DNA from: Pseudomonadales bacterium
Lineage (GTDB): Bacteria > Pseudomonadota > Gammaproteobacteria > Pseudomonadales > Azotimanducaceae
DNA length: 6,013 nt
Assembly: GCA_028822125.1 (NCBI GenBank)
Contig: JAPKEK010000160.1
Span: forward strand, 1-6,013
Direction of reading: 5' to 3'
A program made the position numbers and the translations under genes. Below the pieces are notes generated by a model, which was given only the letters and a program-made list of their open reading frames with translations, did not search any database and was not told the origin of the DNA. How positions within the stretch are numbered: position 1 is the first letter of the stretch; every line of letters starts with the position of its first letter. Shown one piece after another: positions 1 to 5,659 of the stretch.

Positions 1-365
1 TGTTCGAGCTGAGAAAATACTTCTGGGATTGGTCTACCAAGATTGGTTTCTATGATTTGTAGAGATTGCTCTGAGGCAAAGGGCGGTACACGATCCTGAA
101 GCGTTTCAAGTTCTTCAGCCAGGGTGGGTGATAGAATGTCCTTGCGGGTGGACAATAATTGACCAAATTTGATAAATATTGGGCCCAGAGTCACCAGTGC
201 AGCGCGAACTGCTGCATCTTTGGAATGTTCCTTCGCGGGTAGTAGTTTGAGTGGCATCAGTAGTATATGAAGCCACGGCGGTGCTCCCTGAAATTCGGTC
301 AGTTGCCGGTCAAGACGATATCGGCAGAGCACAAGAAGGATCTTCAGTGCTCTTAATTTAGGCAT
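1..365 (-). CDS. ubiB: UbiB, ubiquinone biosynthesis atypical kinase/ATPase (N-terminal part, runs off the window)
   Basis: About 121 N-terminal residues, beginning MPKLRALKILLVLCRYRLD, with the 3' end beyond base 1. The family is recognised from the segment LGPIFIKFGQLLSTRKDIL at about residues 68-86, which holds the KxGQ motif of the UbiB/ABC1/ADCK atypical kinase fold, followed by LQDRVPPF at about 97-104. The ATP-binding and catalytic core and the C-terminal membrane helices of the family lie outside. UbiB proteins are membrane-associated ATPases needed for aerobic ubiquinone synthesis, probably helping hydrophobic intermediates reach the Ubi enzymes. The ATG lies 2 bp after the ubiE stop (TGA-CT-ATG). 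A weak purine-rich GAGAGA at 375-380 lies 9 bp upstream, inside ubiE, so translation is probably coupled to ubiE. The family is certain; the C-terminal part is unseen. Confidence 0.95.
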   Translation of the reverse strand, partial: MPKLRALKILLVLCRYRLDRQLTEFQGAPPWLHILLMPLKLLPAKEHSKDAAVRAALVTLGPIFIKFGQLLSTRKDILSPTLAEELETLQDRVPPFASEQSLQIIETNLGRPIPEVFSQLE

Positions 366-367
366 AG

Positions 368-1144
368 TCAATTATCTCTCTGATTCAGAATATCTTCTTT
401 CCCGCCATTTTCGCCCTGGTGGATGGCAACCACGCCACCAGCAAGATTTTCGTAGGACACTTTCTGATACCCAGCGCTACGCATCATCTCGGCAAAGCTT
501 TCCTGGTCAGGGTGCATCTCGATTGACTCTATAAGATATTGGTAGGGCTGGCTGTCGCCGGTAATCCATTGTCCGATTTTCGGCCATAAACCAGAAAACA
601 CCTTGTATGCAGGCTGTAGAAACGGTTGGGTCAATTTGGAAAATTCAAGAATGACCAGTCTCCCGCCCAATTTTAGAGTCCGCCTGATCTCGCCGAGCGC
701 ACGTGCCTTATCCGTTACATTGCGGATACCGAAGGCCATGGTGATAGCGTCAAAGTGTTGGTCGGGGAAAGGCAGGTTTTCTGCATCGCCCAGGACGAAC
801 TGGACATTGCCCAGCAGGCCCTTGTCTAGCAAGCGATCTCTACCTGCACAGAGCATTGCCTGATTGATATCACACAGAATAACCTGGCCCTCCGGGCCAA
901 TTTTTTTTGACAGTAATTCGGTCAGATCGCCTGTTCCGCCTGCAAGGTCCATTATTTGGTGACCTGGTCGTGCTTTGGTTAATTCAACCGCCATCCGTTT
1001 GATTAGGCGATGCGTTCCCGGTGACATCAAGTCATTCATCAGGTCGTATTGTTTGGCAACGCTATGGAAAACATTGGCAACGTGATCGACTTTTTCAGAT
1101 ACGGGTACTGACTGAAATCCGAAATGGGTTTTGTCTTGGTCCAT
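368..1144 (-). CDS. ubiE: UbiE, ubiquinone/menaquinone biosynthesis C-methyltransferase
   Basis: UbiE is a SAM-dependent methyltransferase that adds the C-methyl group to the benzoquinol (ubiquinone) or naphthoquinol (menaquinone) ring. Seen here, numbering from the ATG at 1144 (258 aa; E. coli UbiE is 251): THFGFQ near the N-terminus, VFHSVAKQYDLMNDLMS, the SAM-binding motif I DLAGGTGDLT at about 67-76, the acidic loop DIN at about 92-94, AFGIRNVTDK, LKLGGRLVILEFS, and ESIEMHPDQE near the C-terminus. A GTG at 1186 would add 14 residues, but no Shine-Dalgarno precedes it and those residues have no counterpart in the family, so I prefer the ATG (weak AGAAG upstream). The C-terminus extends roughly 12 residues past the E. 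coli end and is polar. Two family signature positions are changed (HRLI for HRLW, RTLKLGG for RVLKPGG). It lies between DUF971 and ubiB on the same strand. Confidence 0.96.
   Translation of the reverse strand: MDQDKTHFGFQSVPVSEKVDHVANVFHSVAKQYDLMNDLMSPGTHRLIKRMAVELTKARPGHQIMDLAGGTGDLTELLSKKIGPEGQVILCDINQAMLCAGRDRLLDKGLLGNVQFVLGDAENLPFPDQHFDAITMAFGIRNVTDKARALGEIRRTLKLGGRLVILEFSKLTQPFLQPAYKVFSGLWPKIGQWITGDSQPYQYLIESIEMHPDQESFAEMMRSAGYQKVSYENLAGGVVAIHQGENGGKEDILNQRDN
885..908 (+). terminator. Terminator-like hairpin plus T8 tract, antisense within ubiE
   Basis: On the plus strand TGGCCC (885-890), a 3-nt loop TCC and GGGCCA (894-899) form a perfect 6-bp GC-rich stem. One A and eight consecutive T (901-908) follow. 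This has the form of an intrinsic terminator for transcripts running rightward, antisense to ubiE. On the coding strand the same bases encode S-K-K-I-G-P-E-G, a sequence usual for the family, so the structure may be a by-product of codon choice. No plus-strand gene is seen upstream for it to serve. Confidence 0.4.
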
Positions 1145-1208
1145 TGCTTCTACTATAGAGTTGATAGTCTGAGTACTATTGTACACCTGATAAGCTTTGC
1201 ACGGGGAG

Positions 1209-1574
1209 TCAGTCCAGAGCGATAAACTGTGGGTCTCTTGACTGCCCTGCAGCAGACAGACGCTTTAGGTAATCTTGCCAGTTAGCCTGCTCGTTCTTGC
1301 CGAGCAATTGTAGGTAGTCCCAGCTGTAAATACCCGTATCGTGGCCATCAGAAAAGCTGATTCTTATGGCGTAGTGCCCCTGTATAAGGATGTCTTTGAA
1401 GGTAATGAGTCTTTTACCATGCTGCAGAATCTGCTGTCCTGGTGCATGTCCCTGGACCTCTGCAGAGGGAGAGAATACCCGCAGGTACTCGGCCCTGAGC
1501 AGGAAAGTCTGGTCCTGATAGACCAGTTCCAGGGTGGCTGATTTTTTGTGGACTTTTATTTCAGTGGGGCGCAT
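1209..1574 (-). CDS. DUF971 (gamma-butyrobetaine hydroxylase-like N-terminal domain) protein
   Basis: A 121-residue protein made of a single DUF971/GBBH-like N-terminal domain. Recognisable blocks are LRVFSPSAEVQGHAPGQ at about residues 31-47, GHYAIRISFSDGHDTGIYSWDYL at about 66-88, and a polar tail. The domain is named after the N-terminus of eukaryotic gamma-butyrobetaine dioxygenase, but this protein has no oxygenase domain and should not be called a hydroxylase. In other bacteria the domain occurs alone or fused to Mrp/ApbC-type iron-sulfur proteins; its biochemical role is not settled. A stand-alone DUF971 gene close after hslU is, from memory, common in Pseudomonas relatives. The ATG at 1574 has AAGG (1582-1585) 7 bp upstream, inside a tandem repeat. 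It begins 37 bp after the hslU stop. Family firm, function unknown. Confidence 0.92.
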   Translation of the reverse strand: MRPTEIKVHKKSATLELVYQDQTFLLRAEYLRVFSPSAEVQGHAPGQQILQHGKRLITFKDILIQGHYAIRISFSDGHDTGIYSWDYLQLLGKNEQANWQDYLKRLSAAGQSRDPQFIALD

Positions 1575-1577
1575 AGG

Positions 1578-1618
1578 CTTGCCTTAAATAACTTGCCTTA
1601 AATAGCGTGCATTAAAGG
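1578..1618 (-). repeat. Tandem repeat, period 14 bp, carrying the DUF971 ribosome binding site
   Basis: On the coding strand the 13-mer TATTTAAGGCAAG occurs twice exactly (1592-1604 and 1578-1590), separated by one base. A third degenerate copy in the same register (1606-1618) matches at 9 of 13 positions and includes the hslU stop codon. Each exact copy contains the Shine-Dalgarno-like AAGG. The copy nearer the gene sits 7 bp from the DUF971 ATG; the farther one sits 21 bp away and could not serve that start directly. The array fills the whole hslU-DUF971 gap. Confidence 0.85.
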
Positions 1619-2949
1619 ATATAGCGACTCAGATCTTCGTTGGCAGCAAGGTCTTGCAGGTGATCATTAACGTAGCTGGCATCGATGTTGATGCCAAGGT
1701 CCTGGTTCGCTGTGGGGCCTTCTTCTCCGGCGGAGTATGAGAGCTCTTCCAGTAATTTCTCCATCACTGTGTGCAGCCTCCTTGCCCCTATATTTTCTGT
1801 GCTCTCATTCACCTGCCAGGCAATCTCTGCTATGCGTTTCAAACCATCAGAAGCGAACTTGATATCAAGACCTTCTGTGCGGAGAAGGCTCTGATACTGT
1901 TCGGTCAGAGAAAAATCAGGCTCTGTCAGGATCCTTACAAAATCATCTACGGACAGTGTTGATAATTCGACTCGTATCGGTAACCTGCCCTGGAATTCAG
2001 GGATTAGGTCGGATGGCTTGCTAAGATGGAAAGCCCCTGAGGCAATAAAAAGGATGTGGTCCGTTTTAATAACTCCGTGCTTAGTGGTTACGTGACTGCC
2101 TTCTATGAGCGGCAGCAGGTCTCGTTGTACGCCCTCTCTTGATACATCCGCTCCGCCGTAGTCAGATTTTTTTGCAATCTTGTCTACTTCATCAATAAAT
2201 ACAATCCCTGTTTGTTCGACTGCATGGATGGTTTTTAACTTCAAGTCCTCATCATCAATAAGTTTTGCTGCTTCCTCATGGGTTAATATTTTCAGAGCAT
2301 CCTTAACGGTCAGGCGTTTTGCCTTGCTTTTTCCAGGGGATAGATTTGAAAACATATTTTGTAGCTGATTGGTCATATCCTCCATTCCTGGAGGCGCCAT
2401 AATCTCTATTCCCACAGGGTTTGCCTGAATATCGATATCAATTTCCCGGTCGTCTAACTCTCCCTGGCGAAGTTTCTTGCGGAAAAGTTGACGGGTACTA
2501 TTATTTTGTTCGTCTGTTTTTTGTTCACCTCTTGCAGCGGGCAATAAGGTGTCGAGAATCCGCTCCTCCGCTGCGTCTGCAGCACGCGGCTGAGATTGAG
2601 AGATTATGTCGTCACGTAACATTTTATAGGCGGCTTCGGTAAGATCGCGAATAATCGATTCCACATCCCTGCCAACATAGCCAACCTCGGTAAATTTGGT
2701 TGCTTCCACTTTAATAAAGGGGGCGTTGGCAAGTTTTGCTAGACGCCTGGCAATTTCGGTTTTGCCAACACCCGTTGGGCCGATCATCAGAATATTTTTC
2801 GGTGAAATTTCCTGCATCATTTCAGCAGACAATTGCTGCCGTCGCCAACGGTTACGCAGCGCAATTGCGACTGCTCGTTTTGCCTCGTCCTGACCTATAA
2901 TGTGTTTGTTAAGTTCATGGACAATTTCTCTTGGGGTCATGCTGGTCAT
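1612..2949 (-). CDS. hslU: HslU (ClpY), ATPase/unfoldase subunit of the HslVU protease
   Basis: HslU is the AAA+ unfoldase that caps HslV and feeds substrates into its chamber in the cytoplasm. From the ATG at 2949 the protein has 445 residues (E. coli 443): MTPREIV at the N-terminus; Walker A GPTGVGKT at 57-64; the pore-loop GYVG at 90-93; a variable, polar intermediate (I) domain at about 110-240; Walker B IVFIDEVDK at 249-257; VSREGVQRDLLPL; SGAF at about 304-307; sensor-2 GAR at 388-390; and the C-terminal LSRYIL, which in the family docks into HslV. An upstream ATG at 3015 would add 22 unconserved residues overlapping the end of hslV, so it is rejected. The start is 14 bp after the hslV stop with a weak SD-like TAAGTGA, suggesting coupling. 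The gene ends in TAA. No key residue is missing. Confidence 0.98.
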   Translation of the reverse strand: MTSMTPREIVHELNKHIIGQDEAKRAVAIALRNRWRRQQLSAEMMQEISPKNILMIGPTGVGKTEIARRLAKLANAPFIKVEATKFTEVGYVGRDVESIIRDLTEAAYKMLRDDIISQSQPRAADAAEERILDTLLPAARGEQKTDEQNNSTRQLFRKKLRQGELDDREIDIDIQANPVGIEIMAPPGMEDMTNQLQNMFSNLSPGKSKAKRLTVKDALKILTHEEAAKLIDDEDLKLKTIHAVEQTGIVFIDEVDKIAKKSDYGGADVSREGVQRDLLPLIEGSHVTTKHGVIKTDHILFIASGAFHLSKPSDLIPEFQGRLPIRVELSTLSVDDFVRILTEPDFSLTEQYQSLLRTEGLDIKFASDGLKRIAEIAWQVNESTENIGARRLHTVMEKLLEELSYSAGEEGPTANQDLGINIDASYVNDHLQDLAANEDLSRYIL

Positions 2950-2963
2950 GGCATTATCACTTA

Positions 2964-3506
2964 CTAAGGACTGGAAATGGATTCGATGGTCAGACTTGTG
3001 TTGGTGTAAATGCAAATTTCTGCAGCAATGCTCAGACTTTGCTTGACGACTTCTTCAGCCGAAAGTTCGGTGTGGCTTACCATGGCTATCGCTGCTGCTT
3101 TAGCGTACTGGCCACCAGAACCAATAGCCATGATGCCGTCACTGGGTTCCACCACATCGCCGGTTCCGGTAATCATAAGTGAATCCTTTTCATCAGCGAC
3201 TAATAACAGGGCCTCAAGTCTGCGTAGCGCACGATCGCTACGCCAGTCCTTGGCCAGTTCCACAGCGGCTCTGACCAGATTACCCTGATGCTTTTCTAAC
3301 TGGGCTTCAAAACGTTCAAACAGGGTAAATGCGTCTGCAGTACCACCGGCAAACCCGGCAATGACCTTATTGTCAAAAAGCCTGCGTACCTTACGGGCAT
3401 TGCCTTTTAAAACAGTGTCGCCCTGGGTGACCTGCCCGTCTCCGCCAATAACCACCGACTTGCCACGGCGGACTGCTAAAATTGTTGTACCTTTAAACTG
3501 TTCCAA
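2964..3506 (-). CDS. hslV: HslV (ClpQ), threonine protease subunit of HslVU
   Basis: HslV is the proteolytic dodecamer of HslVU, related to proteasome beta subunits. The product has 180 residues and starts MEQFKG before TTILAVRR. By family knowledge the short leader is removed so that Thr7 becomes the N-terminal nucleophile Thr1. The catalytic lysine (Lys33 of the mature chain) is in GNARKVRR. Also seen are GGDGQVT, VIAGFAGGTADAFTLFERFE, AVELAKDWRSDR, IGSGG and AEICIYTN. The start codon is TTG at 3506, chosen because it follows GAGGTG (3515-3520) by 8 bp and gives a leader of the type seen in other proteobacteria; no ATG or GTG is available nearby in frame. A sigma-32-type promoter sits just upstream, in keeping with the heat-shock control known for E. 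coli hslVU. hslU follows directly. Confidence 0.97.
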   Translation of the reverse strand: MEQFKGTTILAVRRGKSVVIGGDGQVTQGDTVLKGNARKVRRLFDNKVIAGFAGGTADAFTLFERFEAQLEKHQGNLVRAAVELAKDWRSDRALRRLEALLLVADEKDSLMITGTGDVVEPSDGIMAIGSGGQYAKAAAIAMVSHTELSAEEVVKQSLSIAAEICIYTNTSLTIESISSP

Positions 3507-3514
3507 AATGAATA

Positions 3515-3520
3515 CACCTC
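3515..3520 (-). promoter_or_regulatory. Ribosome binding site of hslV
   Basis: GAGGTG on the coding strand matches six contiguous bases of the Shine-Dalgarno consensus and lies 8 bp before the TTG at 3504-3506. It is the strongest ribosome binding site among the gene starts in this window and supports the UUG start. An ATT codon directly upstream of the TTG is also within range but would be a very rare start. Confidence 0.75.
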
Positions 3521-3535
3521 GCTGGATAACAGGAG

Positions 3536-3564
3536 AAGTGGGGACAATGCCGGCTTATTTCAAG
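3536..3564 (-). promoter_or_regulatory. Sigma-32 (RpoH) heat-shock promoter for hslVU
   Basis: Coding strand: -35 element CTTGAAA (3564-3558), 14-bp spacer, -10 element CCCCACTT (3543-3536). The known E. coli sigma-32 consensus is close to CTTGAAA, a 13-15 bp spacer, and CCCCATNT. The -35 is a full match and the -10 differs at a single defined position. Transcription would begin near 3529, leaving a leader of about 23 bp that contains the GAGGTG ribosome site. The SPOR stop codon TGA (3562-3560) is part of the -35 element. E. coli hslVU is a known sigma-32 operon, so the location agrees with expected regulation. Confidence 0.82.
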
Positions 3565-4093
3565 GCTTACTGCGTCTGGGCATTGCTTCGAATTGATTAC
3601 GAGCCAGCAGATCCTGGGCCCGGCTCAGAGATTGGCGACTGTGAAAGGGTCCTACCATCACTCTATGCCAGTTGGTTCCATTGATCTCTTTAGACTGTAT
3701 AAAGGTATCAAGACCCAGCAGGAGTATCTCTGCTCGCCTTGCATCCGCATCTCTAGAGGATTGAAACGAGCCGGTTTGAAGCAGAAAGCTGAACGCTTCG
3801 GCTGCCGCCGAGCCGGGACTGGGCTGTTCGTAACCGGTTATAGTCTGCACCTCGTCAGTTGGGAAGAGGTCATGGAAAGTGAAGTCCATAATTTCCTTTT
3901 CCAGACCCATCTCAGGCTCCGGTTTCAGTGGTCCTTGCCCGACCGCCTCTGGTGAGCCTTCCTGCTGCCAGGCGTAGAACATGAAGGTGGTCAGGGTGCC
4001 GGCTATGAATCCGATTACAAAGGTCAGGACTTTGCCCTGGGATCGAGCCAACGCGATGTTTTTGTTGTTTCTGTTTGCAAAATCTCTGCTCAT
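3560..4093 (-). CDS. SPOR-domain, FtsN-like single-pass membrane protein
   Basis: 177 residues with bitopic topology: a short polar cytoplasmic N-terminus (1-20), one transmembrane helix at about 22-42 (VLTFVIGFIAGTLTTFMFY), a periplasmic linker, and a C-terminal SPOR domain at about 101-171 (LLQTGSF, ADARRAEILLLGLD, WHRVMVGPF, ARNQFEAM). The linker motif FTFHDLFPTDEV at 71-82 resembles the F-F-x-L-L-P-x-x-x-V segment found in FtsN-type SPOR proteins. SPOR domains bind glycan strands lacking stem peptides at the division septum, so a role in cell division or peptidoglycan remodelling is likely. A SPOR protein next to hslV is typical of Pseudomonas relatives; whether this is the essential FtsN or a paralogue cannot be decided here. 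The ATG at 4093 has only a weak Shine-Dalgarno. It starts 48 bp after priA, and its stop codon lies in the hslV promoter. Confidence 0.88.
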   Translation of the reverse strand: MSRDFANRNNKNIALARSQGKVLTFVIGFIAGTLTTFMFYAWQQEGSPEAVGQGPLKPEPEMGLEKEIMDFTFHDLFPTDEVQTITGYEQPSPGSAAAEAFSFLLQTGSFQSSRDADARRAEILLLGLDTFIQSKEINGTNWHRVMVGPFHSRQSLSRAQDLLARNQFEAMPRRSKP

Positions 4094-4141
4094 GGGATGA
4101 TTCTAAAGGATGCGCGCGAGTTTGCGTAGCACTTAGCTCGC

Positions 4142-5632
4142 TTAATATAGGTCATAAGGATCTACGTCGAGACTCCAGCGCACCGTGCTGGTCTTTATCC
4201 GTTTAGCAGTTTCAATGATTTGAAGCATTGCCCTGTGCAGTTCAGCTCGACCAATGCTGACAATGAGAAGCTGCGCCCGATAGTAGCCCACGCGTTTTTC
4301 CATAGCGGGCAGGACCGGACCGAGTATCTCGGTACTGCCAGCGTTGGCAGTGGCTTTGCGCAAGCTGTCCAGATACTGCAGGGCTTTGTTTTTGCTTCTT
4401 GATTCTGCACGAACAATGCCATGGAAATAGAAAGGTGGAAGCCCATATTGCTGACGCTGAATCAGCAGGGTGTTGGCAAATTCAAGATAATCTTTCTGGG
4501 TCAACAGGTTCAACTCGCGGTGTTCAGGAAATGCTGTGGGTAGAAAGACTTTGCCTTTTTTGCTTTCCCTACCGCTACGCCCGCCGGCTTGAATAATGAG
4601 TTGCCCGATTTTTTCCAATGATCGGTAATCTGAGCTCATCAAGCCACTGTCGAGTTCAAGAACAACAACCATGGTTACATGAGCAAAATGATGACCCTTG
4701 GCCAGGAGTTGAGTGCCCACCAGAATCGCAGGTTTACCCAGATTGATCTGCTCGAACAGGTTCTGCATGGCGTGTTTCGATTTTGTAGAGTCGCTGTCCA
4801 CTCGGAGTACCGGATAACCGGTGAACAGGTTATTCAGTGATTCTTCGATGCGTTGGGTACCTTCTCCCACCGGTGTCAGCGAGTGTTGTCGGCAGTTGGC
4901 ACAGGTTTTTGGGAGGTCAGTCTGAAAACCGCAGTGGTGGCAGCGTAGCACAGCCTGTTTCTGATGGACGGTAAGCCGGGCATCGCAGTGTTCACATGGC
5001 GCGATCCACTGACATTCATTGCAATACAGTACCGGTGCGTAGCCGCGCCGATTAATCATAATAAGAACCTGATTGCCGCTTTGCAGCGCCTTGCCGATGG
5101 CATCAGTCATTGGTTTATCGAGGAAAGTACGGCTGTTGCTATAACGAGTATCAATGAGCTGGTATTGCTCCCTTTCTGCTCCGGTGGCTCTCTCCGGGAG
5201 GCTGGAGAGCTGGTATTTGCCCAACCGCACATTGTGCAGGCTTTCAAGGGATGGCGTGGCAGAACCAAGAACCACCGGAATGTTTTCCCAGCGGCCTCTG
5301 ATCACCGCTATATCTCTGGCAGAGTATCGAAAACCATCCTGCTGTTTATAGGAAATATCGTGTTCTTCATCGACAATGATCAGACCCGGTCTTAGCATAG
5401 GTGCAAAAACCGAGGAACGGGTTCCGATAATGATGGCCGCTGAACCGTTGTAGCAGGCAACCCAGTTTGTTGACCGTTGATGCTCGGTTAATCCAGAGTG
5501 TAAAGTGACTATGGGTACTGCAAAGCGCCGCTCAAATCGTCCCAGGGTCTGGGGAGTCAGGGAAATTTCAGGGACCAGAATAAGGGCTTGTAGGCCGTTG
5601 CGTAGGGTTTTTTCGATGAGTTGGAGATACAC
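4142..5632 (-). CDS. priA: PriA helicase core and C-terminal domain (segment downstream of the in-frame stop)
   Basis: A 496-residue open segment counted from a GTG at 5632; the codons for Walker A (GITGSGKT) lie just upstream at 5636-5659. Seen in order: LVPEISLTPQT at 19-29; LHSGL; GTRSSVFAP at 70-78; Walker B DEEH at 88-91; LGSATPSLE at 122-130; NRRGYAP; eight zinc-binding cysteines in four pairs (C204/C207, C213/C216, C231/C234, C244/C247); GTQLLAKGHHF at 306-316; motif VI QAGGRSGR at 348-355; LPPF at 398-401; GYYRAQLL at 449-456; and the C-terminus DVDPYDLY. Translation restarting at the GTG would lack Walker A and be ATPase-dead, so this is better read as the 3' part of one priA than as an independent gene. 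Motif VI and some neighbouring positions are unusual for PriA. Confidence 0.8.
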   Translation of the reverse strand: MYLQLIEKTLRNGLQALILVPEISLTPQTLGRFERRFAVPIVTLHSGLTEHQRSTNWVACYNGSAAIIIGTRSSVFAPMLRPGLIIVDEEHDISYKQQDGFRYSARDIAVIRGRWENIPVVLGSATPSLESLHNVRLGKYQLSSLPERATGAEREQYQLIDTRYSNSRTFLDKPMTDAIGKALQSGNQVLIMINRRGYAPVLYCNECQWIAPCEHCDARLTVHQKQAVLRCHHCGFQTDLPKTCANCRQHSLTPVGEGTQRIEESLNNLFTGYPVLRVDSDSTKSKHAMQNLFEQINLGKPAILVGTQLLAKGHHFAHVTMVVVLELDSGLMSSDYRSLEKIGQLIIQAGGRSGRESKKGKVFLPTAFPEHRELNLLTQKDYLEFANTLLIQRQQYGLPPFYFHGIVRAESRSKNKALQYLDSLRKATANAGSTEILGPVLPAMEKRVGYYRAQLLIVSIGRAELHRAMLQIIETAKRIKTSTVRWSLDVDPYDLY

Positions 5633-5659
5633 CTCGGTCTTACCGCTGCCGGTAATGCC

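Noticed and set aside
1144..1200. Possible sigma-70 promoter before ubiE with -10 TACAAT on the coding strand
   Set aside because: The -35 at 16-18 bp spacing is GC-rich (CCCCGT) and there is no correctly spaced extended -10 TGN; the match is too weak to call.
2167..2173. A-AAA-AAA slippery heptamer in hslU (coding strand)
   Set aside because: It encodes two ordinary lysines in IAKKSD and I see no strong following hairpin; it mainly shows that AAA-AAA is commonly used here, which weakens the case for the ubiE site as well.
3593..3955. Plus-strand open frame of 120 codons opposite the SPOR gene
   Set aside because: It lies wholly antisense to a recognisable SPOR-domain gene, has no family-like sequence and no clear ribosome site; it is a shadow frame.
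4094..4141. Possible terminator between priA and the SPOR gene (GCGAG/CTCGC)
   Set aside because: A 5-bp stem with a 16-nt loop and no T run on the coding strand is not a credible intrinsic terminator.
4334..4351. Perfect 7-bp inverted repeat ACTGCCA/TGGCAGT with a 4-nt loop inside priA
   Set aside because: It lies in the middle of the coding sequence with no T tract on either strand; most likely a chance product of Ala/Gly/Ser codons.
4964..5395. Plus-strand open frame of 143 codons opposite priA
   Set aside because: It mirrors the conserved helicase and zinc-binding codons of priA; its cysteines and arginines follow from the complementary strand, and no domain is recognisable.
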